NCBI GenBank assembly: GCA_946803715.1
Contig: CAMPET010000297.1
Span: 1,961-65,960, forward strand
Direction: 5' to 3'
DNA from: Beroe ovata
Lineage: Eukaryota; Ctenophora; Nuda; Beroida; Beroidae
Length of the DNA stretch: 64,000 nucleotides
Shown: piece after piece, positions 40,901-48,700 of the stretch
How positions within the stretch are numbered: the first letter of the stretch is position 1
Layout: each line of letters opens with the position of its first letter
Notes under the pieces: model-generated
Database searches by the model: none
What the model was told of the DNA's origin: nothing
Seen by the model: only the letters and a program-made list of their open reading frames with translations
Translations under genes and position numbers: made by a program

Positions 40901-41265
40901 AGTCAAAGTTAGGTGGGAGAGTGGAGAATCGTAGGGGGAGGGAGGGGACTCTTTCTCTCTTAGAGGGTCAGCCCATGACCGGAAAAGTGGAGGTTCATTC
41001 TGAACAGAGAGAAAAAGTCGATATTCAATTTTTTGTGACCTGAAGTAGATTATGAGATTTAGAATATATTAAAGGTAGGTCCTGACAATAAACACCACCT
41101 AATGCCCCCTACTTTCCAGCCTGCACGACCTGTCGACAGAAGAAGAAGACGTGGCCATGCCCCATTTGTCAGGGCCCGCTCTACTGCAGCAAGGAGTGCA
41201 TCGATGGGGACTGGCCCGAGCACCAAAACGTCTGCAGACCCCGGACATCGGGTAGTCAAACGTGA
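7843..41265 (+). CDS. PKHD1L1-like: Fibrocystin-L-like giant transmembrane protein, paralogue B
   Basis: Giant type I membrane protein of the fibrocystin-L (PKHD1L1) class. The start is the ATG at 7843 because it opens a signal peptide and is followed by an in-frame donor; the stop is TGA at 41263-41265. About 90 exons can be traced; with each apparent duplication counted once they give roughly 4,600-4,700 residues, near the vertebrate fibrocystin-L length. Domain order: signal peptide, PAN-like region, TIG, PA14-like, ConA-like region, TIG cluster, CAP, TIG, SUEL lectin, G8, beta-helix, G8, beta-helix, stalk with convertase site, SEA-like domain, membrane helix, MYND finger. TIG, PA14, two G8 and beta-helix repeats are typical of fibrocystin-L; CAP, SUEL and MYND are additions. 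Two blocks appear twice around N characters and are probably assembly overlaps. Exon coordinates are in the domain entries. Confidence 0.85.
8073..8604 (+). other. N-terminal PAN/apple-like region of paralogue B
   Basis: Exons 8073-8253 and 8534-8604 encode a region with EEAQAVC, GDDCGGVTYH, KYTLRRG and SWRKIC. The pattern of a Cys in a helix, then C-GGVTY, then a YTLR strand resembles PAN/apple-type modules of marine invertebrate surface proteins. Domain identity is tentative. Confidence 0.45.
8257..8303. repeat. Short intronic tandem repeat with CACGTG cores
   Basis: Three near-identical 16-bp units (ATATATCACGTGAC type) lie just after the donor at 8254. Two contain the palindromic E-box CACGTG and one has CACATG. 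Confidence 0.6.
8881..8972. repeat. Degenerate GTGTGATC-type tandem repeat in an intron
   Basis: Repeated variants of GTGTGATCA and GTGCGATTAAGT fill the start of the intron after the exon ending at 8878. No coding role is seen. Confidence 0.6.
10608..10608. other. Assembly gap (N) inside a TIG exon
   Basis: A single N lies between C-rich sequence and the exon segment reading TEVVCTTPA. The 5' part of this TIG exon may be missing or mis-joined here. Confidence 0.8.
10897..11932 (+). other. PA14-like domain of paralogue B
   Basis: Exons 10897-11052, 11163-11310, 11413-11658 and 11809-11932. The sequence has YYIRMRFYLNI, FKGKLFVSTDNNP and SLLEAGRVYYVELV followed by RVGFGL, the pattern of PA14 beta-barrel domains. 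Vertebrate fibrocystin-L carries a PA14 domain at a comparable N-terminal position. Assignment is by pattern. Confidence 0.6.
12053..13097 (+). other. Cys/Trp-rich extracellular region of paralogue B (possibly ConA-like)
   Basis: Exons 12053-12173, 12329-12413, 12588-12709, 12795-12899 and 13003-13097. It includes DFENRNLVSWRDYREPYCG, FYYELAYQDTSYNW and KMFIGIDIDTFG, alternating strand-like segments that suggest a beta-sandwich. I do not recognise the domain with confidence. Confidence 0.45.
13223..14561 (+). other. Extracellular linker region of paralogue B, exons 13223-14561
   Basis: Exons 13223-13367, 13471-13561, 13666-13741, 13886-14014, 14139-14326 and 14456-14561 keep one open frame. 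Features include paired cysteines (SHLCDN, VECAAD, LGCGYDFP) and strand-like stretches, with CGATDCSYTYTSDKTPVV leading into the TIG cluster. This may hold further Ig-like modules; no family is named. Confidence 0.5.
14680..16445 (+). other. TIG/IPT cluster of paralogue B
   Basis: Exons 14680-14859, 14969-15061, 15159-15235, 15308-15491, 15658-15746, 15901-16038 and 16244-16445. Repeated TIG signatures: SDISIAGSGFGSDKSLITV, RTISPASGSIGG then TVVTISGEGFD, RIEPAAGSV then GGTPVKISGSGL, and NSIAPEQGSVVGGTRVTL then GAGFGTDNSLI. Introns often split a TIG domain after the GG. The exons from 15308 on are repeated after the N at 20638. Confidence 0.8.
15255..15268. promoter_or_regulatory. X-box-like palindrome GTTACCATGGTAAC
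   Basis: A perfect 14-bp palindrome in the intron after the exon ending at 15235. It is the same sequence as 36546-36559 and 49243-49256. Confidence 0.4.
16548..18960. repeat. Intronic tandem array of ~553-bp units, first copy
   Basis: The motif ATGAAGAAAATTATTTTG recurs near 16548, 17101, 17644 and 18197, so the unit is about 543-553 bp with roughly four or five copies, the last diverged. The array fills the intron between the exons ending at 16445 and starting at 18998. Ns at 17566 and 18288 interrupt it; after 18288 about 80 bp of the preceding sequence is repeated. Each unit holds similar minus-strand open frames, which I treat as a by-product of the repeat. Confidence 0.85.
18998..19598 (+). 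other. CAP (SCP/TAPS) domain of paralogue B, first copy
   Basis: Exons 18998-19341 and 19451-19598. The domain opens with the helix HNMYRRMHENTPDLCYSQE, then AKSWAKYLIE, GENLMKYE and AIESWYNTGAQYSH. The spliced signature FTQVVWKLTSKVGCA matches CAP motif 1, and VVVVCHYAAAGNVEG matches CAP motif 2. CAP domains are usually secreted sterol- or protein-binding modules; here the domain lies between TIG domains of a membrane protein. The first His (H of HNMY) and E of GENL sit at the usual CAP tetrad places. Substrate unknown. Confidence 0.88.
19700..20547 (+). other. Post-CAP linker and TIG domain of paralogue B, first copy
   Basis: Exons 19700-19813, 19994-20069, 20164-20267 and 20395-20547. Joining 20069 to 20164 gives ATISYIYNVCQTPKITGV, leading into the TIG start PNAAEGGFFWNNAITITGSG. 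The last exon ends the module with CVVQTSSDTQITC. Confidence 0.7.
20638..20638. other. Assembly gap (N) at the duplication boundary
   Basis: The N cuts into the TIG exon homologous to 15308-15491: only its last part is present after the N, with no acceptor. The sequence before the N matches the end of the second block near 24945, as expected for unmerged overlapping contigs. Confidence 0.85.
22061..23250. repeat. Intronic ~553-bp array, second copy
   Basis: About two units plus a diverged one, with starts near 22063 and 22615. They lie in the intron between exons 21421-21622 and 23334-23677 and are homologous to the array at 16548-18960. Confidence 0.8.
23334..23944 (+). other. CAP domain, second copy
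   Basis: Exons 23334-23677 and 23797-23944 match the first CAP copy in length and phase and keep both CAP signatures. A few residues differ (for example YLVEKGMF in place of YLIEQGMF). If the block is an assembly overlap, this is the other allele. Confidence 0.8.
24993..26819 (+). other. Mid-ectodomain TIG region of paralogue B
   Basis: Exons 24993-25093, 25196-25256, 25387-25487, 25699-25853, 25963-26146, 26260-26427, 26518-26644 and 26742-26819. TIG signatures are SITAMDVTEGSLK then GGRNIVVSGGGFKD, VTEITPRVGSVYGGTTVRIL, and TPTITSISQTS then DDVITITGSKFSG. A Cys-containing stretch, CSNCGSTSAECTVAI, lies between them. Confidence 0.75.
25551..25570. repeat. Perfect 20-bp palindrome
   Basis: TGATCATTGATCAATGATCA equals its own reverse complement. 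It is intronic, just before a direct repeat of AATATTTTGATGGTCAG (near 25572 and 25605). Function unknown. Confidence 0.7.
26903..27342 (+). other. SUEL-type (galactose/rhamnose-binding) lectin domain of paralogue B
   Basis: Exons 26903-27072 and 27195-27342. The order SIDCGDKFISLQKAHYG, then C, then GCSAPDSFA, then DQCDGKTSCSI, then DPCTGNRKYLSASWEC fits the SUEL lectin family, including the AHYG strand and the DPC-G--KYL signature near the end. These domains bind D-galactose or L-rhamnose sugars; ligand not known here. Confidence 0.85.
27467..28528 (+). other. Exons between the SUEL lectin and the first G8 domain
   Basis: Exons 27467-27570, 27654-27780, 27897-28045, 28194-28313 and 28430-28528. 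The last two hold a TIG domain: PVITSISPSDAGTGGGKE joined to ITISGSAFSSDKTKIEV and ending GVPCTVVSASGSK. The earlier exons are Cys-containing and unassigned. Confidence 0.65.
28613..31091 (+). other. First G8 domain region of paralogue B (block seen twice)
   Basis: Exons 28613-28805, 28909-29160, 29263-29372, 29495-29683 and a start at 29818; then, after the N at 29875, repeated exons 29876-29961 (partial), 30044-30295, 30398-30507, 30629-30817 and 30959-31091. G8 features: WSSPYTWGGD with GDLAVIQKG, the run GILLNGGHLIFDD, then HGMPVTPTWGELGATV with VGDEIAISSSSF. G8 domains, named for eight conserved glycines, occur in fibrocystin-L, CEMIP and TMEM2. One G8 copy is expected here if the duplication is artefactual. 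Confidence 0.85.
28720..31015. repeat. Duplicated G8 block around the N at 29875
   Basis: 28720-29874 is repeated as 29876-31015, exons and introns together, with few substitutions. The first copy stops in mid-exon at the N and the second starts in mid-exon just after it. This is the pattern expected from two overlapping contigs abutted without merging. Confidence 0.88.
31202..33879 (+). other. First parallel beta-helix (PbH1-type) region of paralogue B
   Basis: Exons 31202-31385, 31508-31902, 31986-32111, 32188-32291, 32402-32606, 32742-32968, 33064-33217, 33383-33501 and 33625-33879. The short repeated strands with Asn ladders are typical: YPIHFHMNGD, CAVHHTFNRAVTVHGVDN, LLVENNVAYNNMGHAFFLED and EFWNPKG. 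The same arrangement follows G8 in fibrocystin-L and in CEMIP/TMEM2. The His-rich YPIHFHMNG segment is conserved in this superfamily. Confidence 0.8.
31903..31985 (+). other. Intron with a GC donor (GC-AG)
   Basis: The exon ends ...CGTTATG and the intron begins GCAAGT. Only this junction keeps the frame into GIWVWEFWNP at 31986. The rest of the donor matches consensus, typical of minor GC-AG introns. Confidence 0.75.
34044..35079 (+). other. Second G8 domain of paralogue B
   Basis: Exons 34044-34193, 34285-34482, 34600-34869 and 34998-35079. It shows the G8 order: WSLSADWIG, then GPGDDVIIPSSWWMVYD, then VYGVLEFSN with NRIVVVGGKIVLGW, ending with WNIGDEIAIASTS. Two G8 domains, each followed by beta-helix repeats, is the fibrocystin-L layout. 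Confidence 0.85.
35159..38089 (+). other. Second beta-helix region and conserved downstream block of paralogue B
   Basis: Exons 35159-35490, 35595-35723, 35836-35954, 36064-36240, 36359-36501, 36610-36735, 36819-37069, 37151-37315, 37421-37608 and 37708-38089. Beta-helix features include GIGIIKSPNVAVYNNVIY and DQYVFDNNVAHGCLWGIF. From 36610 on, each exon aligns with paralogue A (from 126). The stretch CVDMPCDA-KK is nearly identical in both. Exon 37708-38089 corresponds to two exons in A (1280-1466 and 1597-1791). Confidence 0.8.
36546..36559. promoter_or_regulatory. X-box-like palindrome GTTACCATGGTAAC
   Basis: Perfect 14-bp palindrome in the intron between exons 36359-36501 and 36610-36735. 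A close relative (ATTACCATGGTAAC) is at 38522-38535. Confidence 0.4.
38180..39257 (+). other. Extracellular stalk of paralogue B, with convertase site
   Basis: Exons 38180-38455, 38556-38792, 38878-39033 and 39162-39257. The first exon contains GGRKRRSAAQEF (RKRRS codons at 38318-38332), a furin-type site matching RRKRS of paralogue A. The second exon is rich in charge, with a KKKKAKAK run absent from A. The rest is strongly conserved between paralogues. Confidence 0.7.
39367..39973 (+). other. SEA-like domain of paralogue B, with GSIVV motif
   Basis: Exons 39367-39490, 39589-39718 and 39863-39973. YYFDDIDHYAGSIVVETTV contains GSIVV (codons 39666-39680), the SEA autoproteolysis pattern, in a domain directly before the membrane helix. 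Exon number and phases match paralogue A. Confidence 0.6.
40075..40895 (+). other. Transmembrane helix and proximal cytoplasmic tail of paralogue B
   Basis: Exon 40075-40181 encodes VVGIVVPVLIAMALVGAAVG followed by YYKYSTR, a membrane helix with a basic inner flank. Tail exons are 40267-40316, 40430-40509, 40597-40620 and 40755-40895, giving a short polar tail. This part differs strongly from the tail of paralogue A, although both end in MYND. Confidence 0.75.
41120..41265 (+). other. MYND zinc finger ending the cytoplasmic tail of paralogue B
   Basis: The last exon encodes A-C-T-T-C, then QKKKTWPCPIC, LYCSKEC, W-P-E-H and a terminal cysteine, a complete MYND ligand set. Ten residues after the last Cys the frame stops at 41263-41265. 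The QKKKTWPCPIC core is identical to that of paralogue A. Confidence 0.85.
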
Positions 41266-41830
41266 AGAAGAGAATGTGTGTCACGTGATGGTGTCACGTG
41301 TACAGGTGTCATATTGTGATATGTGAACACACGTGTTTTTATTACTGCGCCGTAATATATGGACGCAAAATCTGACTTGTACAGTTTATTAAGTAGTTTT
41401 AAATGTTATTGAGTTTGTATATAAATGAACGTATGTGAATACTGAATAATTATGATAGAATGAGACTCCTGATTCATTTTTTTTAGATTTTAATCAACAT
41501 TGATTTCTTTTTTCCTTATTTTTGTAGAATACTTGTTTTAATCATATTGATTTGATCAATTCAATGACCCGTACCTCTATCAGCCAATCATGTTGCTAAT
41601 CAACGTTACAATTATTAATATTTCTATTATGATCCGATTTTGGATCCGATTTTTGATTCTTTTTCTGATTTTTAAACCTTTTTCAAAAAGGCTGTTTTTA
41701 ATGAGTCTCAATCGCTGAAGACCAAAACCATCAACCAATTTCAACGATAAAACCATCTCTAAATGGGCTGAACCAGGGAAATAGCTCGGAACTCAAAGTA
41801 CCGTACCAAGCACAAAGCCGTTCCTCCCTA

Positions 41831-41920
41831 TTAAATGAGGGGAGAGTTTGTTTTTTCCCAACATGGATTCATTCGAGCATCATCCGCAGAAATAATGCCC
41901 GGATCTTCGCCATTTCCGTT
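41831..41920 (-). CDS. Possible last exon of an unrecognised minus-strand gene
   Basis: On the minus strand an acceptor (GCTATTTTAG) is followed by an open frame starting NGNGEDPGIISADD, with a stop at 41833-41831. It joins in phase to the candidate exon at 42029-42108. No family recognised; it may be chance. Confidence 0.25.
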   Translation of the reverse strand, partial: NGNGEDPGIISADDARMNPCWEKTNSPLI

Positions 41921-42028
41921 CTAAAATAGCTTATTCATGGGTGAATCCTGTTCGTCATAATCTTAGATCCAGTGGTTAGTTTTTTACCAATCTTATAACT
42001 AATCTAGTTTCGAGTAAAAACAACATAC

Positions 42029-42108
42029 CCTATCCGTGTAGTCTGAGGTCTTGCTTCGGTCTCTACTCTCTTGCGATCCCATGTTGCAATCCGAGAGCTC
42101 TTTACCGC
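42029..42108 (-). CDS. Possible internal exon of the same minus-strand gene
   Basis: Bounded on the minus strand by TTGTATTTCAG and the donor GTATGT. The frame reads GKELSDCNMGSQESRDRSK and joins in phase with 41920-41831. Upstream exons were not found with confidence; a further exon-like segment (44482-44418, minus) lies inside an NF-YA intron. Confidence 0.25.
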
Positions 42109-43794
42109 CTGAAATACAAATCATTTTAATCTTTTGTCTAAAATCATGAAATTTCAGTCAAAATGTAGTTTTCAAGCAATCAAGTAATTCATGCATCTAT
42201 CATCAGACATTCTCATCAGTTCAAATTACACGAAAAGATTCCTCCTCTAATGATGTTCTGCAGTATAACAGCTAATTAATAAAGATCATGTCAGTTAGAA
42301 ACTGACACCGCCCATTATCTAATTGGGTGATAACACATTATATCGACTTATATGTTGGTGTTCTAATTAATACTCGTGAGAATGAGACAACTTTCACAGC
42401 TCCTGTTCTATTCATTACATTCCAGATTTCCACACTTTAGGGTGTGTATTGATGTGTCCTGTGCTCTATTGTTTATTTCCGATGTTGTGCTTTCTGTCTC
42501 TTGATGATAGGGTTTTCAGTTCTATTCGATATCATCAGATACAACCGATTATTTGGAATCATTCACGACACAAACACATTACATTACAAAGGATCTGTCC
42601 AGCAAATAATGCAACATGCAGCGAGCTATCATATTCAGTGTGGCATAGTGATAAGGTTTCTCATTCCAAACCCCTGGCACACGTTAGCAAAGAGATTACC
42701 TACATAGGTACATTTATGACCCGTTAGGTTGACCACTGCCCTCGCATGATGCGAGACGCATCACTTCGTCTCCTCGAGCCATCCTTCTTTAACAGATTGT
42801 TACGTATCCAGCGCGCGCGGATACTTTATTGTGATGAAAGCTCCGGTCACGTGACATAACTCGCGACGCGCGCACGCACTTAAATGAAACCTGAGGGACA
42901 AAAGCAGATCATAAGATATCGCTAACATAGCAGAGAAGCATGAAGAAGAATCACCCAGAGCTAATCAAGATAGTCACCAAATCTCGATTGTTACTGAGAA
43001 ATGAGCAAGGACTTAGGACATTTATTGACCACATCAGTAGAGCTTGGACGTTTACCTCATTATCAATATCATTCCAGATCGGAAGATTGAAGGTCAACTA
43101 CAAATGCTAAGATAATGTAGTCATCTAGTATGGAATCTGTTTTCAATATTAATTTTTCCTCTGATGGGATTCTGCTCCTGACCTCAGTTGATTCGACCAT
43201 TCAGTGGTATTGACAAGACTGAGACAAAGTTTTTCATGAGTCTATATAGACTCATGAAATCATCTATCATGCGATAGCATTAGCGGTGTCGTTTTCAATT
43301 GATCGAAATGCAATACAAATATGAACCTCTCTGACTCTCTTAGTCTTTCATAGTCCTGATGGTGTAGTTTGCAGCATAGCAACATACGGAACTGCTACAA
43401 CTTAAGCCATAAAGCTTGCAGTTGCAAGAATGCAATCTAGATTTCTAAACAGTGAACAGTGAACACCGAAAATTGAACTTTTCAAAGGCTGCAAAGAATT
43501 CTGATTCTCATCGAATGAATTGAGAATTCCGGAAATCATCAGGGGCCTGAACTGTGACTCAACTTCTTATTGAGGACCGCTAAAACAGAATCATCGAAAT
43601 TTGGTGAATCTACGCCGCGCACAGGGGTGCGCGCGCGGCTTTACGAATATCTTCAATCCAAATCGTGTTGCACAGGAGTAATGGTTAGTGTTGCAGAGGG
43701 AGTATGTTTATTCCATATATGGCTAAATTCGGTCACGTGGGTCGATAGCGCCCTTTCCGTGCTCTCTGTGATTGTACGGCTGAGTTGTGTTTAG

Positions 43795-43799
43795 CCAAT
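43795..43799 (+). promoter_or_regulatory. CCAAT box upstream of NF-YA
   Basis: TTAGCCAATAGCAG lies about 100 bp before the NF-YA start codon. CCAAT is the binding sequence of the NF-Y complex, so this could be an autoregulatory site. The A/G context around it resembles NF-Y preferences. Confidence 0.4.
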
Positions 43800-43900
43800 A
43801 GCAGTTTGTAGTTTGTAGTGCATTGTACAATCAGAGTTATTCTGGCCAGGAGGAGGGATATTTGTTTAGATCTGGAGAAATTTAGATCGGGTGCAAAGTA

Positions 43901-45727
43901 ATGACAGAGAGCTGTCGAGAGGCGCAGCCACCCGTTAATTACGTCAGAGTCGCTGGTACCACGGCGGGCACTTTCCAGAACTTGACCGCAGTTCAGATCA
44001 TCGGAAATGGAAGTGGGGCCGACCAGCTCCAGCTATTCCAGACCACAGGCAGCGATCCGTCCCAAAGACAGATCTATGCTATCATCGACCCTAACTCGGC
44101 AACCGGACAGCAATTGGCCATGCTGACAGCGTCCAATACAGCAGTTGCTGTACCACTGGCCGGATCAATTGACAACAACCTAATTCAGGTAGCGAGGTCA
44201 TCTCAGCATGATCACAATCTCACACCACTAGGAGTAGTTTCATTCCTAGTACATTCTTAGTACATGTCAGTAAACAACAACTTGCTCATTGTACACTTAC
44301 TATACTGTATACACCTCGTTTTCTTACACAATGAAGTGTGTATCGAAATCCGAAACCTTCTACTTTCTACTTTCTACTTTCACACGATATACATGTTGGT
44401 AGATCTATAGTATGTACCTGATATGCTGGAGGTGGTCGTATAGCCTCGTCATAGGTTCTAATTCAACCTCACGGTCCCAATCCTGAAATTGAAATAGCTC
44501 ATGTCAACTTCCACACCACTATATTGACCATGTTAACCCCACTACACCCTGCATACTTGTGATGACCCTTTGATCTTACTACTTGCGTGTGTGTCAAGTA
44601 CCTACCTAGTATGCATGTGTGTTTGCATGTGTGTGTGTGTCAGTTGACACACCCAACCTTGATACTTTGATTGCAGCATTTCTATCTTCTTTGCTTCTTT
44701 CACCATCGTTCATAGTCAACTTTTGCCAATTTTCCATTTTCTCATCATACTTGATTCAGTCCCAGATGGTTAATCTAACAGGACAATACATCGAACAATC
44801 AGAGGTAACTATAATACCCACGTGTCCCAATCATACCATATAAGGAGTGTTGTATTACCATACAGAGAGTTTTGTTGATGGTATTTGCCCTTATATAGAA
44901 TTTAAATTACTTTTGCTTGTCGTATATTTGCGAATCTCCTGCGTTTATGTGACATAGCGAATGAGAATCGAGAATAAATGCTGCGTAGTCATTCGAGAAC
45001 TTTTTCTACTTAACCAAGTACACATTGAAATACTAACCACGATGTTTTCTGGCACACAAAAAGCGTGTAAGTACGCGGGATTATTCAGTTGGGGGCTAAG
45101 TAAATAAATTGTAATAATATTTCATAGTGGCAGAGTTATACAGACATTTACCATACAAAGGATAAAAGCAATCGCAATGCAGGAATCTAAATTGGAAAGA
45201 TGGGACTGGGACATGTTTCAAAAAACAGTAATTTTATGCGAGAAATTGCAAATTAACTATTGTGTTAATTTGATCCCTTAATGAGCTCGCTAATTGACTT
45301 AATTAACGTCATGTCAGAATGCTCCCTCAATTTCAATGCTCCCTGGAATTCGTGTTTTGAGATACCACGCAAGTCAAAACGTTTTTTCACTGTGGATTTA
45401 AACTCGCCTGTTCTCGCGAAAACAGTTTCCACCATGTCGAGTTTCAATCGATTGACCCATATCTGGGTAAGTTTTCGCATTATTGATAATTCAGACCCCT
45501 CACTCCTTCAATGGTCTCTCCCTCGAAGCTGGCTGTGGACCAATGTGATCCTATGATCATCAAATTGGTCTACAAACATTCGTCAAACTCACCGTAATGA
45601 CGAAATTGTGGTCATTAGTAAAACTATACGGGCGACAGTCGTGTACTCCATTCGCAGCAGACTTAAAATTTTCATGTCCCCCCAGTATTATAGATGTAGA
45701 GATGTCACATTGTGTGTGTGTTGGTGG

Positions 45728-45778
<51 letters not shown>

Positions 45779-48700
45779 TGTTTGTGAGTNTGTGTACAGT
45801 TAGAACAATTTATAAACCCGCTATGATAGAAGCCCTGTGGCATGGCGAATCTGGGCATGCCTTGTCTCCTGCAATCTGAACCCCGGATATGCAGTTTACA
45901 AATGATTCATAACCCGACACCCCAAGTTCCCATTCATAGTCCACACTTTCTTCTCTCCCCCACACCCCTCTCCCCTCTCCCTGACACCCCTCTCCTCCTC
46001 TCTTCCCTCTCTCTGACAGCTGACACCCCTCTCCTCGCCTCCGCCAAAACAATCCTCTCTCCTCCCCTCACCTAGACACACCCCTCCCTCCCCCACAAAT
46101 CCCCCCTCCCTCCTCAGAACTCGTTGGTTGGTAACGGTGACACAGATGAACCGCTCTACGTGAACGCCAAGCAGTATCACAGGATCATGAAGAGGAGACA
46201 GCAGAGAGCCAGACTGGAGGCTCAGGGGAAAATACCCAAGAGTAGACAGGTAAGATAATCATCTGGGAAATACCATGGCAACGCGTCATACAATGTCAAA
46301 TTCGAGGAAAACTGTAATTCTCCCTAGTGACAACTCTGTGAAAAACAAACAGAATTTTCTATCACTGTAATATACTAGATCAACATTCAAAGGACTATTC
46401 TTTGAAAAAACAACTCTCCCCACCCCTCAGAAATACCTGCACGAATCAAGACATCAGCACGCTCTGCGGAGGAGTCGTAACAACGGCGGGCGTTTCCTGG
46501 CCGGTCTCCCAGGCAGCGAGGAACTCGGCAGTCTCAGTCCTGACAAGGTTATTCCTTATATGGCATAATCATCATCAAATTATATTAACTTCTCATTGAT
46601 GACGTCATACGTTGACGTGCGTTAGTGAATTTTATACAATAACTGTACGGGAGTTGACAGTTCACGCTTACCTGTCACGGTGGGTGTGTGTAATAATAGC
46701 AGAGAGGGTATGTGTGTGTGTGAACATATCGGCTGTCAATATATTGAGACGCTCCAAATCGCCATATGCGTGTGCTTGTTATATTGGTCATGCTATGAAT
46801 GTTTTCGGGTTATGACAGCTATCAAATCAACAAATATTCGCAAAATATCAGTGTCAAATTCAGATAGAAATTCGCAGAAAATTGAGTTATTTTTCCAGAA
46901 TTTCCCTTCCACCTTTCAAACCACATCACCATCTTATCCCTGAATTTACACTTCAGAATCCATCAGACAATGGAACCAAGTCAGAACAGAACATCACCCT
47001 ACAAGTCAGATCAGAAACTCTGGGCCTCGCTGCAGCAGAGGGAATGAGTCAGATTAGCGCCCTGATGACGTCACAATTCAGGTATCCATGGTGATGTCAC
47101 TGTTGTCGTGTTGACGTCAGAATGACGTCATTCAACATTGTAGTCGTCCAAGTTCAGTTGATGTATTTGTGTGTGACGTGTGTGTTCAATGTTTGTAGTA
47201 GTTACTGTGTCGTCTAATGATGTCACGTAATTAGATCCAATTAAATCCCAACGAACTTATTGGAGCTTGAGGGCCATGAAACGAGTGTTGAGTGATGCAA
47301 TTTGTCATGACCCCTCGGCATCTTACATATTCGAGAGGATGAATGTTCAAAACTAAAGATCTCGATGTCACAATGACGTCATAATAATGGTATATCATGT
47401 CCTTTCAACCGATCTTATTATTATAAGAAGCAGTATATTCAACAGTGCCATTATTGCGTCAAGTATTGGATTAGAGTAACACTATGTCACATGACTTCTA
47501 TATTATGTGGCTGCATAACATACTCACAATTCTGAATTCAAAACCATGGGTACAGTACTTAATGCTTTTTCTGTAGAACCATGCTTGTATTTATCAGTTC
47601 ATTATAAATCGAGATCATGTTGTCGGAATGATGTCATGTTTTGAGAATATTTTCTCTCTATCTTTGAGATAGAGAGAAAATTAAATCCGCTACTGTTAAA
47701 GAAGTCATAGGATTGTATACGGAGATCAAATCTCGGATATATTGCCAAATATGAGATAAAGACAAAACCTTGGTCTATTCTTCTGTTGTGTCCCCGTTGA
47801 AATGTGCATAAATTATGCCCCGAACTCTAAAGAGGATCTTATTGTGTCCGCAAAAACCATGGGGGTCCTCGATTCAGGTACAAACTTGTAAAAATGGGAA
47901 GAATTTTGGGGTTTGGAATTGGACGCGTGAGATTACTGCATGATCCAGCTGTGTTGATGGGAAAATCGTTTGAACTAGTGTGACTAGAAAGGGAGATAAA
48001 TCTAAGCTGCCAAACTGAGTAGCTCCCACATGAGTTTTCTCAATAAGAGGGGAGGGAGGGGGGGCAATGCTCCGTTATAATCGGTCATTACTTGTAATGG
48101 GTGTGACACATTGTGGTTGTCTCTCTTGACCTAGTGTGTCAGTAAGTGTTACTAACATCCTCCTCTGTAACTAACATCCCAACTAACATCCCCCTCTGTA
48201 ACTAACATCCCAACTAACATCCTCCTCTGTAACTAACATCCCAACTAACATTCCCCCTCTGTAACTAACATCCCAACTAACACTCTCCTAATGTTGTTAT
48301 TTTCAGTAGTTCACCTGGCAGTAACCTAGCACACACCGTGACCCAGAGCATAGTCCAAGCTATAAACCACAACAATAACAACACCTCAGCACCTAACAAC
48401 CCCCCTAACAACAACACCGCCCCTAACAACCAACCCAGCAACAACAACAACGCCCCTAACAACAGCAATACTCGGCATCTCCAGGCTATCAACAACCAAC
48501 TTCCTTCCAACACTAACAACATCATGGTAAGAAAGGTGGTTGGGAATTTTGTTACCTACCGAATTCTCGAATTAAGATAACCAACAACTTCAATTAAACA
48601 ATTTAACAGTTATTTAAACGTGTCATTAAAATCTCACACAATTTCAAACATAGTTCAACAAGAAATATATACGCTAAAAACTCATAATCCACAACTTTAT

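Larger units (their letters stand above)
41266..43900. other. Intergenic region between paralogue B and NF-YA
   Basis: Mostly AT-rich, with no clear gene other than the two weak minus-strand exon candidates. The last few hundred bases should hold the NF-YA promoter and 5' UTR. Confidence 0.5.

Noticed and set aside
45265-45556. Open frames on both strands in an NF-YA intron
   Set aside because: No NF-YA-like sequence and no in-phase splice borders; probably chance.
45810-46180. Gly/Glu-rich minus-strand frames
   Set aside because: They are the complement of the CT-rich polypyrimidine region before NF-YA exon 46118-46249.
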